The position numbers were made by a program, and so were the translations under genes. Below, in pieces: positions 1 through 7,525 of a DNA stretch of 64,000 nucleotides (position 1 is the stretch's first letter; each line of letters opens with the position of its first letter). This DNA is from Massilia sp. Root351 (GTDB lineage: Bacteria; Pseudomonadota; Gammaproteobacteria; Burkholderiales; Burkholderiaceae_D), in assembly GCF_001425045.1 (NCBI RefSeq), contig NZ_LMDJ01000004.1, positions 322-64,321 of the forward strand. Reading direction: 5' to 3'. The notes under the pieces are model-generated. The model worked only from the letters and a program-made list of their open reading frames with translations, did no database searches and had not been told where the DNA came from.

Positions 1-11
1 TACAAGTCAAA

Positions 12-125
12 GCCTGATGACCATAGCAAATCGGTCCCACCCCTTCCCATCCCGAACAGGACCGTGAAACGATTTTGCGCCGATGATAGTGCTGCAACCA
101 GTGTGAAAGTAGGTTATCGTCAGGC
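12..125 (+). rRNA. rrf: 5S ribosomal RNA
   Basis: The segment begins GCCTGATGACCATAGC and ends GGTTATCGTCAGGC, so its two ends pair as the 5S terminal helix. The conserved internal block CCCATCCCGAACAGG lies near position 45. At about 114 nt it has the usual betaproteobacterial length. It is the last gene of an rRNA operon whose 16S and 23S genes lie left of the window; bases 1-11 are the spacer before it. Confidence 0.95.
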
Positions 126-135
126 TAGTTATATG

Positions 136-170
136 AAAAAGCCCCGCCAGTGATCTGGTGGGGCTTTTTT
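136..170 (+). terminator. Rho-independent terminator of the rRNA operon
   Basis: A GC-rich stem (AAAAAGCCCCGCCAG pairing with CTGGTGGGGCTTTTTT across a short loop) is followed by a T run, immediately after the 5S gene. The A-run on the 5' side means it could also act for the minus-strand gene that ends at 176. Confidence 0.9.
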
Positions 171-175
171 GCTTT

Positions 176-523
176 TCAGACGCCCCAAACGATGTCGTGG
201 CCGTCTGTCACGGCCGCGCGCAACATTTCCAGCAGGGGATAGACGCGGGCCGCGAAGCCAATATGCTGCTTTTCCTGCAAGGCAGTGTCGTCTTCGAGCG
301 CGGCGGTGGAATGGGTCTTGTCCTCGTGGTGCTCGATGTCCTGGTCCGGATGAAGCTTGCTGAGCTCCACTTCGTGCTCCAGCGCCGCCAGGGCGCCGGC
401 CGCCTCGGCCGCCGTGATCACGCCTCGCGTGGGACTCTTGTTCAGCAGCTCAAGGATGCGTTCGGCATGCTCTTTGTACATCATGACCGCTGGAGAGGAT
501 TTGGATTTAAACGTGATCAACAT
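176..523 (-). CDS. DUF1840 domain-containing protein
   Basis: This small cytosolic protein of 115 aa begins MLITFKSKSSPAVMMY, the characteristic opening of the DUF1840 family, which is found mainly in betaproteobacteria and has no known function. It is rich in charged residues and Ala/Leu helix, with no signal peptide or membrane segment. I chose the start at 523 because it gives the family N-terminus and has a GTGGGGG ribosome-binding site about 8 nt upstream; an upstream ATG at 583 lacks both. It faces the rRNA operon tail to tail. Confidence 0.85.
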   Translation of the reverse strand: MLITFKSKSSPAVMMYKEHAERILELLNKSPTRGVITAAEAAGALAALEHEVELSKLHPDQDIEHHEDKTHSTAALEDDTALQEKQHIGFAARVYPLLEMLRAAVTDGHDIVWGV

Positions 524-584
524 GGCGTTTCCCCCACTCTTGTTGTGCGTGTTCAAACGATAACACGACTTCCATTCTTGCACA

Positions 585-1139
585 TCAGTTCAGCTTGAAC
601 GAACGCATGAACGTATCGATCTCGTCGTTCACCATGTGCTTGTCCTTGCCTATCACGACCAGCTGATAGACCCGTTTGTCCCTGGCAATAAACCGTCCCA
701 CCAGGCGTAGCGCTTCGCCATTGCGCGCGCCTTTGGCTTCCACGTCGATGGACTGCTGCTGCTGGCTCACGCCGCCGCTGGACGCGGCCGCGCTGGCCTG
801 CTTTTCCGCCGTGACGGTGCCGCCGATATTGGCCACCATCGTGTTTTTCATCGCAGTGATGGCGGCCTGGGCCTGGGCGGCATCGGCCATTTCGGCGGCC
901 CCCACGGCAAAGGTGACGCCATCGACTTCGGCGGCGGCCATCTGCATCTTTACGGTTTCACCCCCCAGGCTGATGCTGCGCGTGTGCGTGGCCGGCTTGC
1001 CGGGGAATAGCACGGCGTAGGGCGCTTCCGCGCTGCGGAAGTCGCGCCAGTCGAACTTGGGGCTGCAGCCGCTCACTGCGGCGGCGGCAAGGGCGGCGCC
1101 GATGGCGGTACGGAACAGCGTGGTAATTTTAGTATGCAT
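585..1139 (-). CDS. Putative lipoprotein of unknown function
   Basis: The 184-aa product starts with a signal sequence ending in a lipobox (AAVSGC, Cys25), so it should be a lipid-anchored envelope protein. After the anchor comes a compact domain beginning SPKFDWRDFRSAEAPYAV. It contains a Gln-rich patch (VSQQQQS) and ends with a helix-like MRSFKLN. I do not recognise the family. The start at 1139 was chosen because it directly precedes the signal sequence; longer frames upstream have no signal and run into comM. It follows comM on the same strand with a gap of about 40 nt. Confidence 0.75.
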   Translation of the reverse strand: MHTKITTLFRTAIGAALAAAAVSGCSPKFDWRDFRSAEAPYAVLFPGKPATHTRSISLGGETVKMQMAAAEVDGVTFAVGAAEMADAAQAQAAITAMKNTMVANIGGTVTAEKQASAAASSGGVSQQQQSIDVEAKGARNGEALRLVGRFIARDKRVYQLVVIGKDKHMVNDEIDTFMRSFKLN

Positions 1140-1180
1140 GATGTGATGGTAGCAGGCAGCAAGCGCCGGCGCTATCGCTG

Positions 1181-2716
1181 CTACAAATCGAGCAGGGCGC
1201 GGCGGAACTGGACCGCCTGGCTCACGTGCGGCTCGGCGATGGCAGCTGACTGCTGCAAGTCGGCAACGGTGCGCGCCACCCGCAAGATCCGGTGATAGGC
1301 CCGCGCGGACCAATGGAATTTCAGCATGCTCGCCCGCAGCACGGCTTTGCCTGCCCGGTCCAGCTTGCAATGCCGCTCAATCTCTCGCGTGCCCATCAGC
1401 TGGTTGCTCTTGCCCTGGCGCGCCTGCTGGATGGCCCAGGCCTGCTGCACGCGCGCCGCGATGGCGGACGAGCTTTCGCCGTCCGACGGCGCTTCCAGCT
1501 CTTCGGGCGAGAGCGGATTGACCGAGATCAGCAAATCCATCCGGTCCAGCAAGGGGCCGGAAATGCGGCCCTGGTAGCGCAGGATGGCGTCGGGCGGGCA
1601 GCGGCATTTGCCGCTGGCGTGACCATGGTAGCCGCAGGGGCAGCCGTTCATGGCCGCCAGCAGCTGGAAGCGGGCCGGAAAGTCTGCGCGGTGCGCGGCC
1701 CGCGAAATGGTGACCTTGCCGGATTCCATGGGCTCGCGCAGCACTTCCAGCACGCGCCGGTCGAATTCCGGCAGCTCGTCCAGGAATAGCACTCCCTGGT
1801 GCGCCATGGAGATTTCGCCCGGATGCGGTACGCTGCCGCCGCCCACCAAGGCGACGCCGGAAGACGTGTGATGCGGCGAACGAAACGGCCGCGCCTTCCA
1901 GGCGGCAGCGTTGAACTGCCCGCTGAGCGACTGTACGGCGGCAGCTTCCAGCGCTTCCTCGTCCGTCATGGCGGGCAGCAGGCCGGGGAAGCGCGCGGCG
2001 AGCATGCTCTTGCCGGTACCTGGCGGGCCCACCAGCAGGACGCTGTGGCGGCCAGCGGCGGCGACCTCGAGCGCCAGCTTGACCGTGGCCTGTCCTTTCA
2101 CGTCCGAAAAATCCGGATAGTCCGGCGCCAGCGGGAGCGCTGCGGGCTGGTGGCGCAGCAGCGCTCCCGGAGCGGCTTCATCACTCCTGCAGGCGAAGTG
2201 GGCGCACACCTGCGTCAGCGACGTGGCGGGGTAGATCAGCGCGTCCCGCACCAGCGCCGCTTCGTCGGCATTGGCCTGCGGCAGGATGAAGGCGCGCCGG
2301 GCTTTGCCGGCGCCATGTGTGGCGCGGTGCATGGCATATGTCATGGCCAGCGCGCCGCGGATCGGCCGCAGTTCGCCGGACAGCGACAGCTCGCCGGCAA
2401 ATTCATAGTCGCGCAAGGGGGAGGTGGGGATCTGGCCGGAGGCAGCCAGGATGCCAAGGGCAATCGGCAGGTCGAAACGGCCAGATTCCTTGGGCAGGTC
2501 GGCGGGCGCCAGGTTGACGGTGATGCGCTGGGCCGGCATCTCGTAACCGGCGTTCTGGATCGCCGCGCGCACCCGGTCACGTGCTTCTTTCACTTCCGTT
2601 TCCGGCAGCCCCACCATGGCGAAGGCCGGCAGGCCATTGGCCAGGTGCACTTCAACGCTAACTTCGGGCGCTTCCATGCCCGCCAGTGCGCGGCTTCTCA
2701 GAACGGCAAGGCTCAT
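1181..2716 (-). CDS. comM: ComM / YifB family AAA+ ATPase (branch-migration helicase)
   Basis: The protein has 511 aa, the normal family length. It shows an N-terminal ChlI-like domain (residues about 20-145), a Walker A motif GPPGTGKS at 230-237, a Walker B GVLFLDELPEF about 80 residues later, a Cys cluster (CPCGYHG...CRCPP) typical of YifB, and a C-terminal Mg-chelatase-like lid. ComM is known in naturally transformable gammaproteobacteria as a hexameric helicase that extends heteroduplex during integration of transforming DNA. Whether it serves transformation here is inference; dprA is present at 58732. Confidence 0.93.
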   Translation of the reverse strand: MSLAVLRSRALAGMEAPEVSVEVHLANGLPAFAMVGLPETEVKEARDRVRAAIQNAGYEMPAQRITVNLAPADLPKESGRFDLPIALGILAASGQIPTSPLRDYEFAGELSLSGELRPIRGALAMTYAMHRATHGAGKARRAFILPQANADEAALVRDALIYPATSLTQVCAHFACRSDEAAPGALLRHQPAALPLAPDYPDFSDVKGQATVKLALEVAAAGRHSVLLVGPPGTGKSMLAARFPGLLPAMTDEEALEAAAVQSLSGQFNAAAWKARPFRSPHHTSSGVALVGGGSVPHPGEISMAHQGVLFLDELPEFDRRVLEVLREPMESGKVTISRAAHRADFPARFQLLAAMNGCPCGYHGHASGKCRCPPDAILRYQGRISGPLLDRMDLLISVNPLSPEELEAPSDGESSSAIAARVQQAWAIQQARQGKSNQLMGTREIERHCKLDRAGKAVLRASMLKFHWSARAYHRILRVARTVADLQQSAAIAEPHVSQAVQFRRALLDL

Positions 2717-2792
2717 GGCGTCCCTCCTGCGGCAAAGCGCGATTGTCCATCTTAGCGCGCCGGCAGCAGGGCGTTTTGACGCCGCTCAAGCT

Positions 2793-2816
2793 GGCAGTGC
2801 CGGCGTCGGCACTGCC
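2793..2816. repeat. Perfect 9-bp hairpin between comM and ubiK
   Basis: GGCAGTGCC and GGCACTGCC are separated by GGCGTC. The hairpin sits 8 nt past the ubiK stop on the minus strand. It lacks a T-run on either side, so it is more likely a 3'-end stabilising or Rho-associated structure than a classical terminator. Confidence 0.45.
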
Positions 2817-2823
2817 GGCAGGC

Positions 2824-3069
2824 CTATTTTGGTGCAGCGGCTTTCGCTTCCAGTTCGGCCAGGCGCGCTTCCAGGGCGTCCAGCTTGGCGCGGGTCTTGG
2901 CCAGCACCTGCGCCTGGATGTCGAACTCTTCGCGGGTAACCAGGTCCAGTTTGGCGAAACCCTGGGTCATCATCGATTTCACGTTTTTCTCGATGTCCTT
3001 GGCCGGCGAATTCTCGATTGCCTGGTTGATCTTGCCTTGCAAGTCGTTGAAGAAGTTATTCATGTCCAT
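2824..3069 (-). CDS. ubiK: UbiK family ubiquinone biosynthesis accessory factor
   Basis: The 81-aa protein starts MDMNNFFNDLQGKINQAIE and ends in a heptad-rich coiled coil (ALEARLAELEAKA). This is the layout of the BMFP/YqiC (DUF526) family. UbiK is known in E. coli to partner UbiJ and assist aerobic ubiquinone synthesis; the family is also described as membrane-fusogenic. It is transcribed away from torF, so the 240-bp gap upstream is shared with the nitrogen-control region. It was assigned from family pattern only. Confidence 0.88.
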   Translation of the reverse strand: MDMNNFFNDLQGKINQAIENSPAKDIEKNVKSMMTQGFAKLDLVTREEFDIQAQVLAKTRAKLDALEARLAELEAKAAAPK

Positions 3070-3096
3070 GGTATTTCCTAGGTTTTATGCCGGCCC

Positions 3097-3111
3097 GCAC
3101 CATTTCGGTGC
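3097..3111 (+). promoter_or_regulatory. NtrC-type enhancer site 1
   Basis: GCACC-ATTTC-GGTGC is a perfect 5+5 inverted repeat with the 5-bp spacing of the NtrC core (GCACC-N5-GGTGC). It lies about 130 bp upstream of the likely torF transcription start, the distance used by NtrC enhancers at enterobacterial glnA. Confidence 0.75.
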
Positions 3112-3127
3112 GATGCCTGCTAATTAA

Positions 3128-3142
3128 GCATTAATATGGTGC
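3128..3142 (+). promoter_or_regulatory. NtrC-type enhancer site 2
   Basis: GCATT-AATAT-GGTGC has a perfect right half and a 3/5 left half of the NtrC core. Its centre is 31 bp from site 1, close to three helical turns, which places both sites on one face of the DNA as expected for cooperative NtrC binding. Confidence 0.65.
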
Positions 3143-3190
3143 GGGATTGTGGCCGCGCCATGCCGCCATACCGGTAATTGCTGCTAACTA

Positions 3191-3208
3191 TCTTGCAAGT
3201 TTGCAAGA
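3191..3208. promoter_or_regulatory. 18-bp palindrome just upstream of the sigma-54 promoter
   Basis: TCTTGCAA-GT-TTGCAAGA is a perfect 8+8 inverted repeat with a 2-bp centre. It ends 7 bp before the -24 element of the torF promoter. It has the form of a dimeric repressor operator but does not match the NtrC core. The binding protein is unknown. Confidence 0.5.
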
Positions 3209-3215
3209 AGTCAGC

Positions 3216-3230
3216 TGGCACGCATTCTGC
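3216..3230 (+). promoter_or_regulatory. Sigma-54 promoter of torF-glnK-amtB
   Basis: TGGCACGCATTCTGC has the -24 GG and -12 GC separated by exactly 10 bp. The -24 half (TGGCACG) matches the consensus fully; the -12 half is CTGC instead of TTGC. It is 80 bp upstream of the torF start codon and downstream of two NtrC-type sites. Confidence 0.8.
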
Positions 3231-3310
3231 TAAAGAAGTATTGAACGCTTAGGCTTAGCCTGGATTTTAAACCGCAACCGCTACAAAAGTTCAAACTAAA
3301 GGATATCGCC

Positions 3311-4069
3311 ATGAAATACATGACCAAGCACCTGACTCTTGCAGCAGCAATCACACTCGCGATGGCTAGCCTGGGAGCTGGTGTGGCCCGCGCGGAAGAC
3401 GCGCCAGCGGCGAAACCGGATAACGAAGTGTCGTTCAACGCGGCGCTGACCACCGACTACCGCTATCGCGGCATCTCGCAGACCCGCCTCAAGCCGGCAT
3501 TGCAGGGCGGCGCCGACTGGGTGCACAATCCGAGCGGTTTCTACGCTGGTACCTGGCTGTCGACCATCAAGTGGATCGACGACGCAGGCGGCGACGCCAA
3601 GGTCGAGTGGGATGTATACGGCGGCAAGCGCGGTGATCTGGGCGGCGGTTTCAGCTACGACGTGGGCGGCCTGTACTACTTCTACCCGTCCAACGACCTG
3701 CATCCGAGCGCCAATACCTTCGAACTGTACGGCGCAGTCAGCTATGGTCCGGCCACGCTGAAGTATTCGCACTCGACCACCAACCTGTTCGGCTTTGCCG
3801 ACAGCAAGAACAGCGGCTACTTCGACGCCTCGGTGAATCAGGAAATCCAGGACGGCTACATCCTGAACCTGCACGTGGGCCGCCAGAACGTCAAGAACAA
3901 CAGCGCCGCCAGCTACACCGACTGGAAAGTGGGCGTAACCAAGGATTACGGCGTGGTCACCGTGTCGCTGGCCGCTGTCAAAGGCACCACCTCGGCTTAT
4001 ACCTCTCCGCAAAATGGCAAGGACCTGGCCAAACTGGGTGCCGTGCTGACCGTTTCCAAAATTTTCTAA
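3311..4069 (+). CDS. TorF family putative porin
   Basis: The 252-aa protein has a signal peptide (residues 1-28, cleavage after AGVARA). The mature part is rich in alternating beta strands with aromatic girdles, and begins with the TorF-type segment EVSFNAALTTDYRYRGISQT. It ends on a C-terminal Phe (SKIF), the usual outer-membrane insertion signal. It should form an outer-membrane beta barrel. It is 12 bp upstream of glnK and shares its sigma-54 promoter, which suggests a channel or envelope adaptation under nitrogen limitation; the substrate is unknown. An AAAGGATATC ribosome-binding site precedes the start. Confidence 0.88.
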   Translation: MKYMTKHLTLAAAITLAMASLGAGVARAEDAPAAKPDNEVSFNAALTTDYRYRGISQTRLKPALQGGADWVHNPSGFYAGTWLSTIKWIDDAGGDAKVEWDVYGGKRGDLGGGFSYDVGGLYYFYPSNDLHPSANTFELYGAVSYGPATLKYSHSTTNLFGFADSKNSGYFDASVNQEIQDGYILNLHVGRQNVKNNSAASYTDWKVGVTKDYGVVTVSLAAVKGTTSAYTSPQNGKDLAKLGAVLTVSKIF

Positions 4070-4420
<351 letters not shown>

Positions 4421-4440
4421 GTCCAAGGGGAACTTTTAAA

Positions 4441-5994
4441 ATGAAGAAAACCATAACAAAACTGCTGGCCGGGGCCGCTGTCCTGTTTGCCTTTAGCGCG
4501 GCCCTGCCGGGCTACGCGCAAGACGCCAAGCCAGCCGAGGCGCCAGCCGCCAGCGCGCCTGCCGCCGCCACCGCCGCTCCTGCCGACGCCGCTGCCGCGC
4601 CAGCCGCCGCGCCTGCTGCCGCCACGGCCGCCGCCGCGCCGGCCGAAGCGCCCGCCGCCCCAGCACCGGTGGCGAACAAGGGCGACACCGCCTGGATGTT
4701 CGTCGCCACGCTGCTGGTGATCCTGATGACCATTCCGGGCCTGGCCTTGTTCTACGGCGGTCTGGTGCGTTCGAAAAACATGCTGTCGGTCCTGCTGCAG
4801 GTGTTCATGGTGTTTGCCCTGGTCATCGTACTGTGGTGCATCTACGGCTACTCGCTGGCGTTCACCGAAGGCGGCGCTTTCTACGGCAAGTTCGACCGCC
4901 TGTTCCTGAACGGCATCTGGGATCCGGTCAAGGGCGCCTTCAGCGTCGCGGCCACCTTCAGCAAGGGCGTGGTGATTCCGGAGTTCATCTTCGTGGCCTT
5001 CCAGGGCACCTTCGCCGCCATCACCTGCGGCCTGATCGTCGGCGCCTTCGCCGAGCGCGTCAAGTTCAGCGCCGTGCTGGCCTTCATCGTGCTGTGGTTC
5101 ACCTTCGCCTACCTGCCGGTAGCCCACATGGTCTGGTTCTGGACCGGTCCGGACGCCATCAAGGACGCCGCCACCGCCGCTTCCGAGGGCGCGAAAGCCG
5201 GCTTCATCTTCCAGAAAGGCGCGCTGGACTTCGCCGGCGGCACCGTAGTGCACATCAACGCCGCCGTGGCTGGCCTGGTTGGCGCCATCATGATCGGCAA
5301 GCGCGTCGGCTACGGCCGTGAATCCATGGCGCCGCATTCGCTGACCATGACCATGATTGGCGCGTCGCTGCTGTGGGTGGGCTGGTTCGGCTTCAACGCC
5401 GGCTCGGCACTGGAAGCGGGCGACATCGCCGCGCTGGCCTTCATCAACACCCTGCTGGCAACCGCTTGCGCCACCGTGTCGTGGGTCTTCGGCGAGTGGA
5501 TCGCCAAGGGCAAGCCATCGATGCTGGGCGCGGCATCGGGCGCAGTGGCCGGCCTGGTGGCCATCACCCCGGCGGCCGGCTTTGTCGGCCCGATGGGGGC
5601 ACTGGTGATCGGCCTGCTGGCCGGCATCGTCTGCCTGTGGGGCGTGAACGGCCTGAAACGCCTGATCGGCGCCGACGACTCGCTGGACGTGTTCGGCGTG
5701 CACGGCGTGGGCGGTATCCTGGGTGCGGTCCTGACCGGCGTGTTCGCTGCGCCGTCGCTGGGCGGCCAGGGCATCTTCGACTACGTGGCCAACAAAGCCT
5801 CGGCCGACTACTCGATCAGCGGCCAGGTGATTACCCAGCTGACCGCAGTCGGCATCACCATCGCCTGGTCGGCCATCGTGTCCGTCATCGCCTACAAGCT
5901 GGTGGACATCGCCATCGGCCTGCGCGTGCCGGAAGAGGAAGAGCGCGAAGGCCTGGACATCACCAGCCACGGCGAATCGGCTTACCACGCTTAA
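4441..5994 (+). CDS. amtB: Ammonium transporter AmtB
   Basis: The 517-aa protein has a cleavable signal peptide (residues 1-26), an Ala/Pro-rich low-complexity segment (about 27-80), then the Amt core of about eleven membrane helices. The paired pore histidines are His271 (GGTVVHINAA) and His421 (FGVHGVGG). The C-terminal tail ends REGLDITSHGESAYHA, the region to which GlnK docks in the family. The Ala/Pro segment between signal peptide and first helix is unusual and would lie in the periplasm. An AAGGGGAA ribosome-binding site is present. A UUCG-loop terminator follows. Confidence 0.95.
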   Translation: MKKTITKLLAGAAVLFAFSAALPGYAQDAKPAEAPAASAPAAATAAPADAAAAPAAAPAAATAAAAPAEAPAAPAPVANKGDTAWMFVATLLVILMTIPGLALFYGGLVRSKNMLSVLLQVFMVFALVIVLWCIYGYSLAFTEGGAFYGKFDRLFLNGIWDPVKGAFSVAATFSKGVVIPEFIFVAFQGTFAAITCGLIVGAFAERVKFSAVLAFIVLWFTFAYLPVAHMVWFWTGPDAIKDAATAASEGAKAGFIFQKGALDFAGGTVVHINAAVAGLVGAIMIGKRVGYGRESMAPHSLTMTMIGASLLWVGWFGFNAGSALEAGDIAALAFINTLLATACATVSWVFGEWIAKGKPSMLGAASGAVAGLVAITPAAGFVGPMGALVIGLLAGIVCLWGVNGLKRLIGADDSLDVFGVHGVGGILGAVLTGVFAAPSLGGQGIFDYVANKASADYSISGQVITQLTAVGITIAWSAIVSVIAYKLVDIAIGLRVPEEEEREGLDITSHGESAYHA

Positions 5995-6021
5995 TCGCTG
6001 TTTTTTCCGCAAAAATGCTGC

Positions 6022-6048
6022 AAAAGGCGCCCTTCGGGGCGCCTTTTT
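6022..6048 (+). terminator. Rho-independent terminator after amtB
   Basis: AAAAGGCGCCC-TTCG-GGGCGCCTTTTT has an 11-bp stem closed by a C(UUCG)G tetraloop, with a T-run. It ends the torF-glnK-amtB operon. Confidence 0.93.
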
Positions 6049-6142
6049 GCATTTTACGGCCTTTAAATTGGCGTTTTCGCCCCGATTTGGTGAGCTCGCA
6101 CGGTAAGATTAGACAGTTTCCCCAGTTGTTAAGGATGTAGCC

Positions 6143-7444
6143 ATGGTTCCCCACCTCGTCACGGCCCTGACCGGACCGCTGCTCGACCTCGAAGAAAAAA
6201 TCCTGGCCGCCACGCCGGCCATTGAGCGCTGGTTCCGCCTCGAGTGGCAGGAGCATACGCCGCCGTTCTATTGCTCGGTGGACCTGCGCAACGCGGGCTA
6301 CAAGCTGGCCCCGGTCGACACCAACCTGTTCCCGGGCGGCTTCAACCACCTGGCCAGCGAAATGCTGCCGCTGTCGGTGCAGGCCGCCATGGCCGCGATC
6401 GACAAGTACTGCCCGGACGCGCGCAACCTGCTGCTGATCCCGGAAGTGCACGACCGCCACCCGACCTACCTGGACAACGTGGCGCGCCTGATGCAGATCT
6501 TCCGCCAGACCGGCCTGCACGTGCGCCTGGGCTCGCTGAATCCCGAGATCACCCAGCCGACCCCGTTGGCGCTACCTGACGGCAACATGCTGGTGATCGA
6601 GCCGCTGGTGCGCTCGGCCAACGGGCGCCGCCTGGGCCTGAAGGATTTCGACCCCTGCACCATCCTGGTGAACAACGACCTGTCGGCCGGCATCCCGGAC
6701 ATCTTGCAGAACATCCACGAGCAGAGCCTGCTGCCGCCACTGCACGCCGGCTGGGCGCTGCGCCGCAAGAGCAACCATTTCACCGCCTACGACGAGGTGG
6801 TCAAGAAGTTCGGCAAGCTGATCGGAGTCGATCCGTGGATGCTCAACCCCTTCCACGCCAAGTGCGGCGAGGTGGATTTCCACAGCGGCGAGGGCCTGGA
6901 CTGCCTGGCCACCAACGTCGACGCGGTGCTGGCCAAGATCCGCAAGAAATACAAGGAATACGGCATCAAGGACCAGAAGCCGTTCGTCATCATCAAGCCG
7001 GACGCGGGCACCTACGGCAAGGGCATCATCTCGATCCGCGACGCGGCCGAGCTGAAGGACCTGTCGGCGGCGCAGCGCGACAAGATGGCCGTCATCAAGG
7101 ACGGGCGCGTGGTGTCGGACCTGAACATCCAGGAGGGGGTGCCGACCTTCGAGAGCATCAAGGACGCGGTGGCCGAGCCTGTGGTCTACATGATAGACCG
7201 CTACGTGGTGGGCGGTTACTACCGCGTGCACGCCGAGCGCGGCGTGGACCAGAACCTGAACGCGCCCGGTTCGCAGTACGTGCCGCTGGCGTTCGCGCAG
7301 CAGCACGCGGTGCCGGACCTGCGGGCCAAGCCGGGCACGGCGGCGCCGAACCGCTTCTACGTGTACGGCGTGGTGGCGCGCCTGGCGCTGCTGGCCGCCT
7401 CGCTGGAGATGGAGCGCACCGATCCGAATCCTGAGGTGTATTGA
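6143..7444 (+). CDS. gshA: Glutamate--cysteine ligase, betaproteobacterial type
   Basis: The 433-aa protein matches the GshA class described from Acidithiobacillus-like and betaproteobacteria, which is unrelated in length and sequence to the E. coli enzyme. Recognisable segments are VDLRNAGYKLAPVDTNLFPGG near residue 50, the ATP-grasp-like IIKPDAGTYGKGI near 285, and YMIDRYVVGGYYRVH near 350. It makes gamma-glutamylcysteine, the first step of glutathione synthesis. An AAGGA site lies 12 nt before the start. gshB follows after 81 bp that contain a strong hairpin. Confidence 0.92.
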   Translation: MVPHLVTALTGPLLDLEEKILAATPAIERWFRLEWQEHTPPFYCSVDLRNAGYKLAPVDTNLFPGGFNHLASEMLPLSVQAAMAAIDKYCPDARNLLLIPEVHDRHPTYLDNVARLMQIFRQTGLHVRLGSLNPEITQPTPLALPDGNMLVIEPLVRSANGRRLGLKDFDPCTILVNNDLSAGIPDILQNIHEQSLLPPLHAGWALRRKSNHFTAYDEVVKKFGKLIGVDPWMLNPFHAKCGEVDFHSGEGLDCLATNVDAVLAKIRKKYKEYGIKDQKPFVIIKPDAGTYGKGIISIRDAAELKDLSAAQRDKMAVIKDGRVVSDLNIQEGVPTFESIKDAVAEPVVYMIDRYVVGGYYRVHAERGVDQNLNAPGSQYVPLAFAQQHAVPDLRAKPGTAAPNRFYVYGVVARLALLAASLEMERTDPNPEVY

Positions 7445-7447
7445 GGG

Positions 7448-7478
7448 CAGGGGCCGGACCCGCCGGGTCCGACCCCTG
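7448..7478. repeat. REP-like near-perfect palindrome between gshA and gshB
   Basis: CAGGGGCCGGACCC and GGGTCCGACCCCTG pair through 15 positions with one C/A mismatch and almost no loop. There is no T-run, so it is not a classical terminator. Its form resembles short palindromic intergenic repeats, which I recall as common in Oxalobacteraceae; only one copy was noticed in this window. Confidence 0.6.
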
Positions 7479-7525
7479 ATGCCAAACTCGGCTAAAATCA
7501 GGCATTACCTCGACTGGACGCGCCC

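Noticed and set aside
4500..4680. Simple-sequence repeat or insertion in amtB
   Set aside because: The Ala/Pro DNA is imperfect and stays in frame with the signal peptide and channel. It reads as a coded low-complexity linker, not an inserted element.
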